Positions 40,191 through 49,501 of a stretch of 64,000 nt of DNA are shown here, piece by piece. Every line of letters begins with the position of its first letter. Position 1 is the first letter of the stretch. Source of the DNA: CAWDYA01 sp963806495. Lineage in GTDB: Bacteria; Acidobacteriota; Polarisedimenticolia; JACPZX01; DASXTC01. Below the pieces are notes generated by a model that did no database searches, was not told the origin of the DNA, and was given only the letters and a program-made list of their open reading frames with translations. The translations under genes were made by a program, and so were the position numbers. The DNA is taken from the NCBI GenBank assembly GCA_963806495.1, contig CAWDYA010000011.1, positions 372,001 to 436,000 on the forward strand. Direction: 5' to 3'.

Positions 40191-41907
40191 TCAATGCGCG
40201 GCACGCGGCGCCACCGGCGCGACACGCACGGTCCGGTGGCGCTTGAGCATCACCATGCCGGGCGACATCCCCCTGCCCTTGCGCACGTGCCGCCGCCAGG
40301 CGACGTGCACGTCGAGATGGCTCTCGGATCGCCCGCGGCTGAACCAGGCGGCGAGCGCGGCCGCCTCGAGAACCGTCGACTCGGGCAGGCTGGCGAGACG
40401 CCGCGGATTGCGGATGACCACGTGGGCTCCCGGGTATCCCGCCGCATGCAGCCACAGATCGTGCGCGGCCGCCACCTTGAACGTCAGTGTGTCGTTCTCG
40501 GCGCCCGTCCGGCCCACCAGGATCGCGAAGCCGTCGCTGCTGTGATACTCGCGCACCTTCACGTACTCGGGCCGGGTCCCCACCTCCGCGCGCTGTTTCG
40601 GCCGCAGCGCCCGGATCAGCCCGTCGCGCTGCAGCTCGACTTCGACCGCCTCCAGCGCCGCCCGGTCGCGAGCCCCCTCCAGCCGAGGCAGAGCGGCGAG
40701 CACGGCGGCGAGCCGCTCGCGCTGGCGGGCGAGCCGATCGGGGATGATCTCCATCGCGCGCTCGGCACGCCGCGCCGAGTGGAAGCAGCGGTCGGCGTTC
40801 TCCTTCAGGCCGAGCCGCCCGTCGATCGGGATGGCCACCTCCTTCGCCTCCGGGTCGTAGTGGTCGATCACGCGTACCACGTCACCGTCCTTGCGCGCGT
40901 TCGACAGGCCCGCCAGGATCAGCTCGCCGCGGCGCCGTTCCCGCGGCGCCGCTTCGGCCGCCTCGGCCTGCTCCCTCTCGAGCACCTTCACCAGCGAGGC
41001 GCTCCGCCGTCGCTCCTCGTTGAGGAGCGCCGACAGGGATTGTCTGAGCGAGGTGTATGCGAGGTGCCGCACGAGCGCCGCCGTGGCGGCGGCCTCCGCC
41101 TCGTTCGCGCTGCCCGCCCTGGTGGCGGTCAGCCCGGCGGCGTGACTCAGGGGGAACACGAAGGCGAACAGGTTGCGGGGGCCCAGCGGCGTCGCCTCCT
41201 CGAGAATCTCCGGGCGCCGCCGGCGCGTACAGGATCGGCTCCCACGGCCCGACCGCGGCGCGACGCATGAGCGAGGAGAACACCTCGAATGCGTCCTCCC
41301 CCGCCTCCACCCGGTGCTCGACCTCCCGGGCGAGATGCAGGCTCAGACCCGGCAGTCTCTCCGCCAGCAGGCCCGACAGCGGGACGCCGGGCCCGGAGGC
41401 GATCAGCTCCTCGAACCGGCGCCGGTCGAAGGAGCCGCCGGGCGCCGGCGGCGCCTGATATGGCTCCCCCTCGACCGGATGGCGGAACGCGCCCTTGTGC
41501 GTCCGGGCGAATCTCAGGATGCGCCCCCGCCCGTCGAGCAGGAGCAGGTTGGAGGCACGTCCCATCAGCTCGATCACGAGCACCCGGTCGTCTCCGAAAC
41601 ACAGCCGGGCCATCCGCTCCCCCGGCGGCTTCTCCACCGCCGTGACCCTGAGGCCCGACAGCTCGCGGCTGAGCGAGACCGCCAAATCGGTGGGCACCGC
41701 CGGGGCCCTCTCCGAGCGGATCAGATGCAGGGTCGACAGGGAGGGGTGCAGGCCGACGTGGAGGCGGGGGAAGGGCGGCTCCTCGAACCGGAGCAGGAAA
41801 CGGTGGGCGTCGAGCTGAACGGCATCACCGAACGGGCGGCCGGTCAGGAGCGGGATCAGCTCGCCGACCACCCTCTCGAGCACGATCTGGTCCATCTCGA
41901 TCCCCAC
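40191..41907 (-). CDS. rqcH: RqcH/NFACT-family ribosome rescue protein, one-base frameshift near 41,213
   Basis: NFACT proteins (RqcH, formerly FbpA) bind stalled 50S subunits and add C-terminal alanine tails. The NFACT-N domain (GRPFGDAVQLDAHRFLLRFE, LCFGDDRVLVIELMGRASNL) is in the upstream frame. The coiled coil and NFACT-R domain (HDLWLHAAGYPGAHVVIRNP) are in the next frame. Removing one base from the GGG at 41212-41214 joins ILYAPAAP to EILEEATPLGPRNLFAFVFP, giving about 571 residues. All motifs flanking the break are conserved, which favours a sequence error. The symbol is given by family; activity was not assessed. Confidence 0.87.
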
Positions 41908-42131
41908 AGAAGCCTTGCTGGGTCTGGCTTTCCGCTTGACAACCCGGCGAACTCAACGTATGAAGACGGCAGACAGACATCGGAGGGTTCTTGGCGGCTC
42001 CATTATGGGGATGGACCGTCAAGAGGGAAGGGCTCTCCGAAGTCTGTCGGGTTTTTCTTCCTCCGGGCCCGGCTGCGGGACCATCCACCCGCGCCGGGCC
42101 TATTTGCGTCCGGCCTTGCGTCCGGCCCACC

Positions 42132-42161
42132 AAAAAAAAAGGCCGGGATGCGCTCCCGGCC
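42132..42161 (-). terminator. Rho-independent terminator of carD
   Basis: A perfect 8-bp stem (GGCCGGGA/TCCCGGCC, 42141-42148 and 42154-42161) with a 5-base loop is followed on the minus strand by nine T residues (A run at 42132-42140). It lies 28 bases past the carD stop. This is the clearest intrinsic terminator in the window. Confidence 0.92.
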
Positions 42162-42189
42162 TCCGGATGACTTTCGTGACGCGCTCGCC

Positions 42190-42696
42190 TCAGTGGTTGC
42201 CCGCGCCCCTCATCGAGACGGCGACCGCCTTGTCCACCTTGGCCTCGATCTGGTCCTCGGGGACCTTCGCCACCTCGGCGATCTCGCTGACCACCAGGTA
42301 ACGCGACTTGTCGAGCATCTTGCGCTCGCGGTAGGACAGGTTCTTGCTCTTGCTGAGATAGGAGAGGTTCTTGAGCACGGTGGCGACCTCGAAGATGTCG
42401 CCCGTACGCATCTTGTCGGAGTTCTCCTGGAACCGCCCCTTCCAGTCGTTGGTGATCTCTATCTTGGCGCTGCGCAGGACCTTGAAGACCTTCTCCACGT
42501 CCTTGCGCGAAAGCACCTTCCGCATGCCGACATGGACCGTATTGGTGGTCGGCACGAGGACCGTGCTATCGTTCGATAGTATTCGGAGCCGGTAGAATGT
42601 GTTGTCCACACCCGAGTTCGTGTGCTCGAGGATCCCCTCGATCACCCCGACACCGTGGTTCGGGTACACAACTTTGTCTCCGACCTTGAAACTCAC
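42190..42696 (-). CDS. carD: CarD-family transcriptional regulator
   Basis: CarD-type proteins bind the RNA polymerase beta subunit and stabilise open complexes. I chose the GTG at 42696: GGAGGG lies six bases upstream and the protein then begins with the Tudor-like RNAP-interacting domain (VGDKVVYPNHGVGVIEGI, RLRILSNDSTVLVPT). It continues into the helical DNA-binding part (RFQENSDKMRTGDIFEVATV, LSYRERKMLDKSRYLVVSEI). Length 168 residues, normal for the family. An ATG 108 bases upstream lies outside the plausible transcript because the promoter falls inside that extension. A strong terminator follows. Confidence 0.95.
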   Translation of the reverse strand: MSFKVGDKVVYPNHGVGVIEGILEHTNSGVDNTFYRLRILSNDSTVLVPTTNTVHVGMRKVLSRKDVEKVFKVLRSAKIEITNDWKGRFQENSDKMRTGDIFEVATVLKNLSYLSKSKNLSYRERKMLDKSRYLVVSEIAEVAKVPEDQIEAKVDKAVAVSMRGAGNH

Positions 42697-42762
42697 AGCG
42701 GGCCCTCCTTCGGGCGCCGGGATCCCCCTCCCGTACGCCATTCCATTGACAAGCAAGAGGTT

Positions 42763-42791
42763 AGTATAATCCATAATGCTTGAAATGTCAA
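42763..42791 (-). promoter_or_regulatory. Sigma70-type promoter for carD
   Basis: On the minus strand TTGACA (42791-42786), a 17-base spacer and TATACT (42768-42763) form a near-consensus promoter about 65 bases upstream of the carD GTG start. It lies in the divergent gap shared with the haem-oxygenase-fold gene and fixes the start choice for carD. Confidence 0.88.
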
Positions 42792-42896
42792 CGAAATCGC
42801 TCATATCGGCAGACTCTGCGCGGTATCGCTCACTCCGGACGCATCCAACTCCATATGACTGAATATACGGCGGTTGCAGCCTAAACGGTTGAGAAC

Positions 42897-43712
42897 TTGA
42901 CGGTTATTCGATCCGGGGATATCTTGAGCGCCGTGACGGATCTCAGAGCTTCCCTCCTCAGGGTGATGGACCACAAGAACCACTGGGCATGGCCGGTATT
43001 CGGCGGGCCGACGGCCACGCTCGATCAGCTGCGGGTGCATTTCCAGCAGGAATTCGCCGTCTACGTGCGGGATTTCCCGGTACTGCTCAGCCGCGTGCAC
43101 TCACGATGCCCGGTTCCCGAGGTGCGCCGCGATCTTGTCGAGAACCTCTATGAGGAGGAGACGGGAGGGCTGTCGGGCACCGGTCCGCATCCCGACCTGT
43201 TCCTCTACATGATGCAGGGGCTCGGCTTCGAGAAGCGCGAGTTCCGCTCCGTGAAGCTGCTGCCCGAGAGCCAGCGGTATCGCGACTGGCTCGACGAGGC
43301 GACCACGGAGCTGCCCTGGGTGGCCGCCGCCGCCGTCGTGACGATCTTCGTCGAGGGAAGCGTGCACGATCGCCGGGAGATCTCCGAGCACCCGATGCGC
43401 CCTTCCGAGCCGCACGACGACGAGTGGGAGCAGCTGAGGAACAACCCGCTGGTGCGATACCACGGTCTGGACCCGCGATATCTCAAGCTGAAACGGGCCC
43501 ACGCGCGCGTCGAGCCCGGCCACCGGCGAGCCGCATGGCGGATCGTCCTCGACCACGCGAAGGACGGCGGCGATCGCATGCTGTGCGTGGACGCCCTCGA
43601 GCGCAGCCTCGAGCTCTGGCTCGCCTACCGCGACGGCGTGGCCGCCGCGGCCGGCATCCCGCGGGAGAGCCATCGCGGGGGAAGCCGCCGCCTCGAGCGC
43701 AAGTCCTCCTGA
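42897..43712 (+). CDS. Haem-oxygenase-fold protein (TENA/PqqC/CADD-like), probable dimetal oxidase
   Basis: The protein has the helical pattern of the TENA/PqqC superfamily. A possible metal-ligand set can be read: Glu in VENLYEEETG, His in GPHPDLFLYM, Glu in IFVEGSVHDRRE, and the spacing H-x3-E-x2-H in RAHARVEPGHRRA. The spacing resembles diiron members such as CADD, where the position equivalent to this Glu is Asp. Substrate is unknown. The start is uncertain: TTG 42897, TTG 42924 (GGGGA just upstream) and GTG 42933 are all possible, giving 259-271 residues. It is divergent from carD. The Arg/Ser-rich last 20 residues look unstructured. Confidence 0.75.
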   Translation: MTVIRSGDILSAVTDLRASLLRVMDHKNHWAWPVFGGPTATLDQLRVHFQQEFAVYVRDFPVLLSRVHSRCPVPEVRRDLVENLYEEETGGLSGTGPHPDLFLYMMQGLGFEKREFRSVKLLPESQRYRDWLDEATTELPWVAAAAVVTIFVEGSVHDRREISEHPMRPSEPHDDEWEQLRNNPLVRYHGLDPRYLKLKRAHARVEPGHRRAAWRIVLDHAKDGGDRMLCVDALERSLELWLAYRDGVAAAAGIPRESHRGGSRRLERKSS

Positions 43713-43802
43713 TCGGCTCCTGCCTGTGCGGTAAGGTCGGGCGCTTGCCGGTCCCGGCCGCGCAGGGATAAAGTACGCCTCGACGCCGATCCCACGGAGG
43801 TG

Positions 43803-45734
43803 ATGCAATCCCCAGACGGTTCCGCCGGCACGCCCTGTTCGTGTGCCTGGCACTCGCGGCTGCGGTCACGGCCTGCAGCCGGGGCCGGCCCGACCCGTTC
43901 GACGACCTCGAGGAGCGCTACGTCGCCGCGTTCCTGACGCGCAACCCGGCCGCGGCGTCCTACCTCGGAGCCGCGGGCCTGCTGCCGGAGCTGCCGGGCC
44001 TCGACGGCGGACTGCGCGATTACACGGGTGCGGGGATCGCCGACGAGCAGCGCACCTACCGCGGGCTCCTCGCCGACCTCGAGGCGATCCCCGAGGACAT
44101 GCTCTCCCCCGAGCAGGCGATCGACGCCGACGTGATGCGCGCGCAGCTCCTGTTCCTGCTGCGCGAGTCGGGGACGCGACTGCAGCGCTACCGCTGTCTC
44201 GACACCTATGTTGCCGAACCGTACCGGGGGCTGGACTGGCAGATACGCGCGATGTCCGCGACGGCAGGCGGCGGACGCGGCACACAGCAGGAGTGGTCCC
44301 TGGTGGCGTCCCGCCTCGAGGCCATCCCGCACTACCTGGAGGTCGCACGCGGCAACCTCGTGACCGGAGTGATCGACGATGAGGGGCCCGACCACCGGAT
44401 GATACGGCGCGATGGCCTGGAGGCGGCCCGGAGCGCCGCCGTCTGGGTCGGCGAGGAGATCCCGAGGATCGCTCGCGAGGCCACGCGCGATCGCCCCTGG
44501 TCCACGGGAGATCCTCCGGCGTGTCGACGCCGCCGCCTCCTCGGCCGCGACCGCGTTTCGCGACTATCGGTCGTTCCTGATCGAGACATACTTCGAGTCG
44601 GCCGACGGCGAGCCGGTGCTCAAGCAGCCGTGGAGCGCGGACCGCTACGCCATCGGCGAGGAGGAGTATGACTGGGCGCTGTCGAACAACCTGCGCGACG
44701 GCCGGACAGCCAGGGACCTCTACGAGGCCGCCGCGGGCAGCGTCGCCGAGACCCGCACCCGCTTCATGACCTCGGCCCGGCAGCTCGCCGGGACCTCGGG
44801 GCAGGACCTCGCCTGGGACACCCCGGAGGAGGCGGCCGCCTCGACACGCGCGGTGCTCGAGCGGCTCGAGGAGGACCACCCGGCCGACGATCCCATGCTG
44901 CTGTCCTGGTACCGCAGCGGTTGCGCCGTGCCCGACGGGGAGCCGCCGGTCGAGGTGGTGCCGACCCCCGGGCTGTTGAGCGCCGACTTCGAGGTGGGTT
45001 ACGATCCGCCCCCGGTGGGTCAGGCTGCCGTCGGAGGACGGCTGTTCGTCACGCCGGCGGACGGTGATGCGTCGTTGCTGCGCCGGCACCCGCGGGCGGC
45101 CATCGCCTTCCGGTGCGCACGCGAGGTGTATCCGGGGCTCGACCGGTACTTCCGATTTGCTCACGCCGGCGCGTCGAGGCACGGGCTGGTCCGGTGGCTG
45201 CCCGCCGGGTCGGTTGAGGACTCGTCGGCGATGTGGCAGCAGGTCGAGATGACGGACGGCTGGGCCCTCTTCGTGGCGGAGCCCGCGGGAAGCGGCGGGG
45301 CCGGATCGTCCGGGCCGGTCTACTCCCCCTCCGAGAGGCTGTTTCAGCTTCGCGGCCGGCTGGCGTCGGACGAGAAGGTCCGCATCGACGCGGGCCTGCA
45401 CACCGGCCGGCTCGCGTACGACGCGGCCGTGGAGGAGTACTCGGCGGTGGTCGGATTTTATCCCGGCGCCTGCGGGCACCGGGAGTATGATGCCGCAGCC
45501 AGGGCCGTGTGCCTGGAGGCCCGGCGCGAGGTGTATCTGTGCTCGAAATGGCCGACCCGGGCCGTGGCCGCTGCGCTCGGCCGGGACGCCCTCCTGGACC
45601 TGAGGAGCAGGGTCATGGATATCCGCGGGAAGGCGTTCGACCCGGCCGCGTTTCGCGAACAGCTGCTGGCCGCCGGGCCGGTGCCGGTCGCGCTTCTGCG
45701 CGACCGGATCCTCGCCTGGGCCGCTTCCCACTAA
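43803..45734 (+). CDS. DUF885-family lipoprotein, frameshifted
   Basis: A long protein of about 640 residues after correction. The start of the coding part reads as a lipoprotein signal (LFVCLALAAAVTACSRG) and is followed by a DUF885 pattern (DDLEERYVAAFLTRNPAAAS). The family's long helical body follows (DRYAIGEEEYDWALSNNLRD, AGSVAETRTRFMTSARQLAG). One extra base in GGG at 44506-44508 breaks the frame. A good site, GGAGG, precedes an ATG at 43803, but that ATG is one base out of frame with the signal peptide, which suggests a second missing base near 43,808; otherwise a GTG at 43841 would start inside the signal. Some DUF885 proteins resemble M-type peptidases; no activity can be claimed here. 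Confidence 0.75.
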
Positions 45735-45747
45735 GGAGCCCTATCGC

Positions 45748-46443
45748 ATGAGTTCCGAGCCGAGCGTTGCCACGCGCGAGGTCGTCCGCGTGTCCGGCGT
45801 CACGAAGGTGTACTACCGGGACAGCCTGAAGATTCCCGTCCTGGAGGGGATCGACCTGTCGATCGGCGAGGCCGACTTCGTCGCGCTGATGGGACCGTCC
45901 GGGTCGGGCAAGACCACCCTGCTGAACCTGATCGCGGGCATCGATCGGCCCAGCGCAGGCAGCATTCACGTTTCGGGCACCGACATCACACGTCTCGGGG
46001 AGAGCGACCTGGCGCGATGGAGGGCGCGCCACGTCGGATTCATCTTCCAGTTCTACCATCTCATCCCGGTGCTGACGGCCTACCAGAATGTCGAGCTGCC
46101 ACTCACACTCACGAAGCTGTCGAAGAAGGAACGCGACACGCACGTGCGCACCGCCCTCTCGATCGTCGGTCTTTCGGACCGGTTGGACCACTTTCCCCGC
46201 CAGCTCTCCGGCGGGCAGGAGCAGCGCGTGGCGATCGCGCGGGCGGTGGTCACCGATCCGACGTTGCTGCTGGCCGACGAGCCGACCGGCGACCTCGACG
46301 CGGTGTCGGCCGAGGAGATCCTCACCCTGCTCGACCGGCTCAACAAGGAATACCGCAAGACGATCGTGATGGTGACGCACGACCCGCGCGCCGCCCAGAA
46401 GGCCCACACCGTACGCCATCTGGACAAGGGAGTGCTGTCCTGA
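45748..46443 (+). CDS. ABC transporter ATP-binding protein (MacB/LolD type)
   Basis: The 231-residue ATPase has Walker A (GPSGSGKTTLLNLIAGI), the Q-loop (HVGFIFQFYHLIPVLTAYQN), the signature LSGGQEQRVAIARA (Glu where Gln is usual) and Walker B with the D-loop (LLLADEPTGDLDAVSAEE). Spacing and the PVLTAYQNVELPL segment place it in the LolD/MacB/FtsE group, which works with FtsX-like permeases. The stop overlaps the first permease start, so the three genes form a transporter operon. The substrate (lipoprotein, peptide or mechanical signal) is unknown. Confidence 0.95.
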   Translation: MSSEPSVATREVVRVSGVTKVYYRDSLKIPVLEGIDLSIGEADFVALMGPSGSGKTTLLNLIAGIDRPSAGSIHVSGTDITRLGESDLARWRARHVGFIFQFYHLIPVLTAYQNVELPLTLTKLSKKERDTHVRTALSIVGLSDRLDHFPRQLSGGQEQRVAIARAVVTDPTLLLADEPTGDLDAVSAEEILTLLDRLNKEYRKTIVMVTHDPRAAQKAHTVRHLDKGVLS

Positions 46444-47606
46444 TGCGGCAGATCCTGTCCCTCATCCTGAGGAACTCCGCCCGCAACAAGCTGCGGACGC
46501 TGCTCACCGTGGCGGGGATCGCCGTGGGCGTCATCGCCTTCAGCTTCCTGCAGACGGTGCTGACCGCGTATTACATCGGCGCCGAGACCTCCAGCCCGAA
46601 CAGGCTGGTCACGCGCCATCGTGTGTCGCTGTTCAACTTTCTGCCGCTGTCGCAGCGCGAGAAGATCCTGCAAGTGCCGGGTGTCTCGGCCGTCTCGTAC
46701 GGCGTCTGGTTCGGCGCCTACTACCGCGACCCGCAGAACTTCTTCGCTCAATATGCGGTCGACCCGGGCTACATCGATCTGTACCCCGAGTTCGTCATGA
46801 CCCCCGAGGTGAAGGAGGCGTTCGCCGGCGATCTCCAGGCGGCCATCGTCGGGAGGAAGCTGGCCGACCGCTTCGGCTGGAAGGTGGGCGACCGGGTGAC
46901 CCTGACGGGAACCATCTTCTTCGGCGACTGGGATTTCGTCATCCGCGGCATCTATCACGGCCGTGACCGGACGACCGACGAGACCGCCATGTTCATCCGC
47001 TGGAAGCGCGTGGACGAGCGGCTCCAGCAGCTCGGCCGCGGCTCGCAGGTGGGATGGTGGCTCATCGGGCTGAACGATCCGTCCGAGACGGGACGGGTCA
47101 GCGACGCCATCGACGCGTTGTTCCTCAACTCCTCGTCCCCCACGCTGACCGAGACCGAAAAGGACTTCCAGCTCTCGTTCGTCGCGATGATGGGCACCAT
47201 CATCAGCATCCTCAGGACGGCGTCCTGGATCGTCATCGGGATCATCCTGCTGGTGATGGCCAACACCATGAGCATGGCGGCGCGAGAGCGCACCACCGAG
47301 TACGGCGTGCTCAAGACGATCGGCTTCCGCGCGACGCACCTGGCCTCTCTCATCGGCGGCGAGGCGCTGCTGGTCTCGTTCGTCGGCGCGGCGGTCGGCT
47401 GCGCCCTCGCCTATCTGGTCGTGGCCTTCGTGGGCCACCAAATCGAGATGTCGCTGGGGCAGATGTTCCCGGTCTTCGAGCTGACGCCCGCGACGATCGC
47501 ACAGTCGATAGGACTGGCGATGACGGCGGGCTTTCTCGCCTGTCTCGTGCCGATCGTGCGGGCGATCCAGCTTCCGATCTCCGAGGCGCTGAGGAGGATC
47601 GGCTGA
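46443..47606 (+). CDS. FtsX/MacB-type ABC transporter permease 1
   Basis: A 387-residue permease with one N-terminal membrane segment (LLTVAGIAVGVIAFSFLQ), a periplasmic MacB-like domain of about 200 residues and a C-terminal trio of membrane segments (WIVIGIILLVMANTMSMAA, ALLVSFVGAAVGCALAYLVV, SIGLAMTAGFLACLVPIV). The conserved cytoplasmic loop ERTTEYGVLKTIGFRATHLA contacts the ATPase. The ATG overlaps the ATPase stop and the end abuts the second permease. It is probably one half of a heterodimeric MacB-type transporter. Confidence 0.93.
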   Translation: MRQILSLILRNSARNKLRTLLTVAGIAVGVIAFSFLQTVLTAYYIGAETSSPNRLVTRHRVSLFNFLPLSQREKILQVPGVSAVSYGVWFGAYYRDPQNFFAQYAVDPGYIDLYPEFVMTPEVKEAFAGDLQAAIVGRKLADRFGWKVGDRVTLTGTIFFGDWDFVIRGIYHGRDRTTDETAMFIRWKRVDERLQQLGRGSQVGWWLIGLNDPSETGRVSDAIDALFLNSSSPTLTETEKDFQLSFVAMMGTIISILRTASWIVIGIILLVMANTMSMAARERTTEYGVLKTIGFRATHLASLIGGEALLVSFVGAAVGCALAYLVVAFVGHQIEMSLGQMFPVFELTPATIAQSIGLAMTAGFLACLVPIVRAIQLPISEALRRIG

Positions 47607-48787
47607 TGGCGATCCCGATCATCTACAACATCCGCAATCTGTGGGTGCGCAAGGTGAGCACCCTGCTCACGCTGGGAGGGATCGCCCTGGCCGTGGGCGT
47701 GCTCCTGGTGGTGCTGATGCTGGTGCACGGCCTGCGGTACGCCCTGATCCAGAGCGGCTCGCCCGGCAACGCCATCATCCTTCGCAAGAGCGCCTCGTCC
47801 GAGACGATGAGCGGGATCGGACGCGATACCGCGGCCGTGCTCAAGGCGATGCCGGAGATCGCGCGCGACGCGTCCGGCCGGCCGCTCGTGACGGCGGAGG
47901 CCGTCGTGGGGGTGAACCTGCTGCGTCGCGGGCAGGTCGGCGCCCGTTCGGGCACCAACGTCACCGTGCGTGGCATCACCCCCGAGTCGTTCGCGCTCAG
48001 ACCGCAGGTGGAGATCGTCGAAGGGCGCGCGCCGACCCCCGGCACCGCCGAGATCGCGGTGGGGCGCAACGCGGCGCGCAGCTACCAGGGGTGCGACGTG
48101 GGCGGCACGATCCGGATGGGAGGGCTGGACTGGCGCGTGGTGGGCGTTTTCGAGGCCGACGGGACCGCCTTCGAGTCGGAGCTGTGGGGCGACGCCGATC
48201 TTCTCATGAAGGCCTTCGGGCGGGAGGGCGGCTTCTCGTCGGTCACGTTCCGGATGCAGGACCCGAGGCTGGATCTCGCCTCGGTGCAGACGCGGCTCGA
48301 CGCCGACCCGAGGCTCAACGTGCAGATCCAGAGCGAGCGCGCCTACTACGAGGCCTCCTCGAAGACGCTCACGGTCTTCATTTCGATCATGGGCGGCATC
48401 CTGGTGATTCTCTTCTTTTTCGGGGCGGTGATGGGCGCGATGGTGACGATGTTCGCCTTCGTGGGCTCCCGCACGAAGGAGATCGGCACGTTGAGGGCGC
48501 TCGGCTTTCCGAGACGCTCGATCCTGGCCAGCTTTCTGGTGGAGTCGGTCCTGCTGGCCCTGGCCGGCGGGGTGCTGGCATGCATCCCGGCCCTCTTCGT
48601 GCAGCAGCTCACCTTCTCTACGGTGAACTTCGCCAGCTTCACCGACGTGACCTGGCAGTTCCGCGCTTCGCCGGCGATCCTGGTGGAGGGACTGATGTTC
48701 GCGGCGGTGATGGGGCTGTTCGGCGGATTCTTTCCTGCCTGGCGCGCCGCCCGGATGCCGATTATCTCGGCGCTGCGGGAGGGGTGA
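47606..48787 (+). CDS. FtsX/MacB-type ABC transporter permease 2
   Basis: Second permease of the operon, 393 residues, with the same architecture: a first membrane segment (LGGIALAVGVLLVVLMLVHG), a periplasmic MacB-type domain (VGGTIRMGGLDWRVVGVFEA) and three C-terminal segments (ISIMGGILVILFFFGAVMGA and two more). The loop SRTKEIGTLRALGFPRRSIL is the FtsX coupling helix. The ATG overlaps the first permease stop by one base. The last 26 bases overlap the convergently transcribed methyltransferase gene. Confidence 0.93.
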   Translation: MAIPIIYNIRNLWVRKVSTLLTLGGIALAVGVLLVVLMLVHGLRYALIQSGSPGNAIILRKSASSETMSGIGRDTAAVLKAMPEIARDASGRPLVTAEAVVGVNLLRRGQVGARSGTNVTVRGITPESFALRPQVEIVEGRAPTPGTAEIAVGRNAARSYQGCDVGGTIRMGGLDWRVVGVFEADGTAFESELWGDADLLMKAFGREGGFSSVTFRMQDPRLDLASVQTRLDADPRLNVQIQSERAYYEASSKTLTVFISIMGGILVILFFFGAVMGAMVTMFAFVGSRTKEIGTLRALGFPRRSILASFLVESVLLALAGGVLACIPALFVQQLTFSTVNFASFTDVTWQFRASPAILVEGLMFAAVMGLFGGFFPAWRAARMPIISALREG

Positions 48788-49499
48788 AGATCAGCAGGTA
48801 CTGATAGGGCAGCAGATCGCTCTCACCCGCCGTGGACCAGCCCGCCTGGGCGAGCTCGTCCATGACGACCTCGCGGGCCAGCTTGTGCTCGGGAGGCGGC
48901 CCCACCGGAAGCGGCTTCTTGCGGAAGTCCACGATCGCGAGACGACCACCCGGTGCGAGCGATGCGGCGAGGCGCTTCAGGTAGTCGAGCCGGTCGTTGA
49001 TGTGATGCCAGGTGTCGCAGACGAAGATCACATCGACGCCGGCCGCCGGCAGCTTCGGGTCGTCGGGCTCTGCGAGCACGGCCACGACATTGGGCGTCTT
49101 CTCTTCGGCCGCCCGGCTCTCGATGTGGGCCACCATCTTCGGCTCGATGTCCACGGCGTAGACGCGGCCCTTCGGGCCCACGGCTTTCGAGAAGAACCGC
49201 TCGAAGTAGCCGGTCCCCGCTCCGATGTCGGCCACCACCATCCCTTCCTTCAGGCCGATCGCCGCCGGGATCTCTCCCGGCTTCTGCCATTGAGCGCGCG
49301 TGGGATCGTCGAACACCGTCTCCCACCGCTCGACATCGTCGAACGGGTGCGAGACCGTCGCGTCGTGGCCCTGATGATCATGATGAGAGTGAGCCCCGGC
49401 GGGCTGTGTCTGCGGATCGCCGCCGGCGAGCGTGGCCGCGGGGGCAAGCAATACGAGGAGGGCGAGCAGCGGGAGCGCCGTGCGCGGGCGCGCAGGCAC
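48762..49499 (-). CDS. Exported class I SAM-dependent methyltransferase-like protein
   Basis: A GTG at 49499 follows GGAGGAG and begins a signal peptide (LPLLALLVLLAPAATLAGG) and a short His-rich stretch (HSHHDHQGHD). The rest is a Rossmann methyltransferase: motif I VVADIGAGTGYFERFFSK, motif II GRVYAVDIEPKMVAHIES, motif IV VDVIFVCDTWHHINDRLDYL and post-motif LAPGGRLAIVDF. Length 245 residues. Similar signal-bearing methyltransferase-like proteins are known, but SAM is not expected outside the cytoplasm, so the export or the activity is in question. The 3' end overlaps the ABC permease gene by 26 bases in convergent orientation. Confidence 0.85.
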   Translation of the reverse strand: MPARPRTALPLLALLVLLAPAATLAGGDPQTQPAGAHSHHDHQGHDATVSHPFDDVERWETVFDDPTRAQWQKPGEIPAAIGLKEGMVVADIGAGTGYFERFFSKAVGPKGRVYAVDIEPKMVAHIESRAAEEKTPNVVAVLAEPDDPKLPAAGVDVIFVCDTWHHINDRLDYLKRLAASLAPGGRLAIVDFRKKPLPVGPPPEHKLAREVVMDELAQAGWSTAGESDLLPYQYLLIFTPPAAPR

Positions 49500-49501
49500 C
49501 G

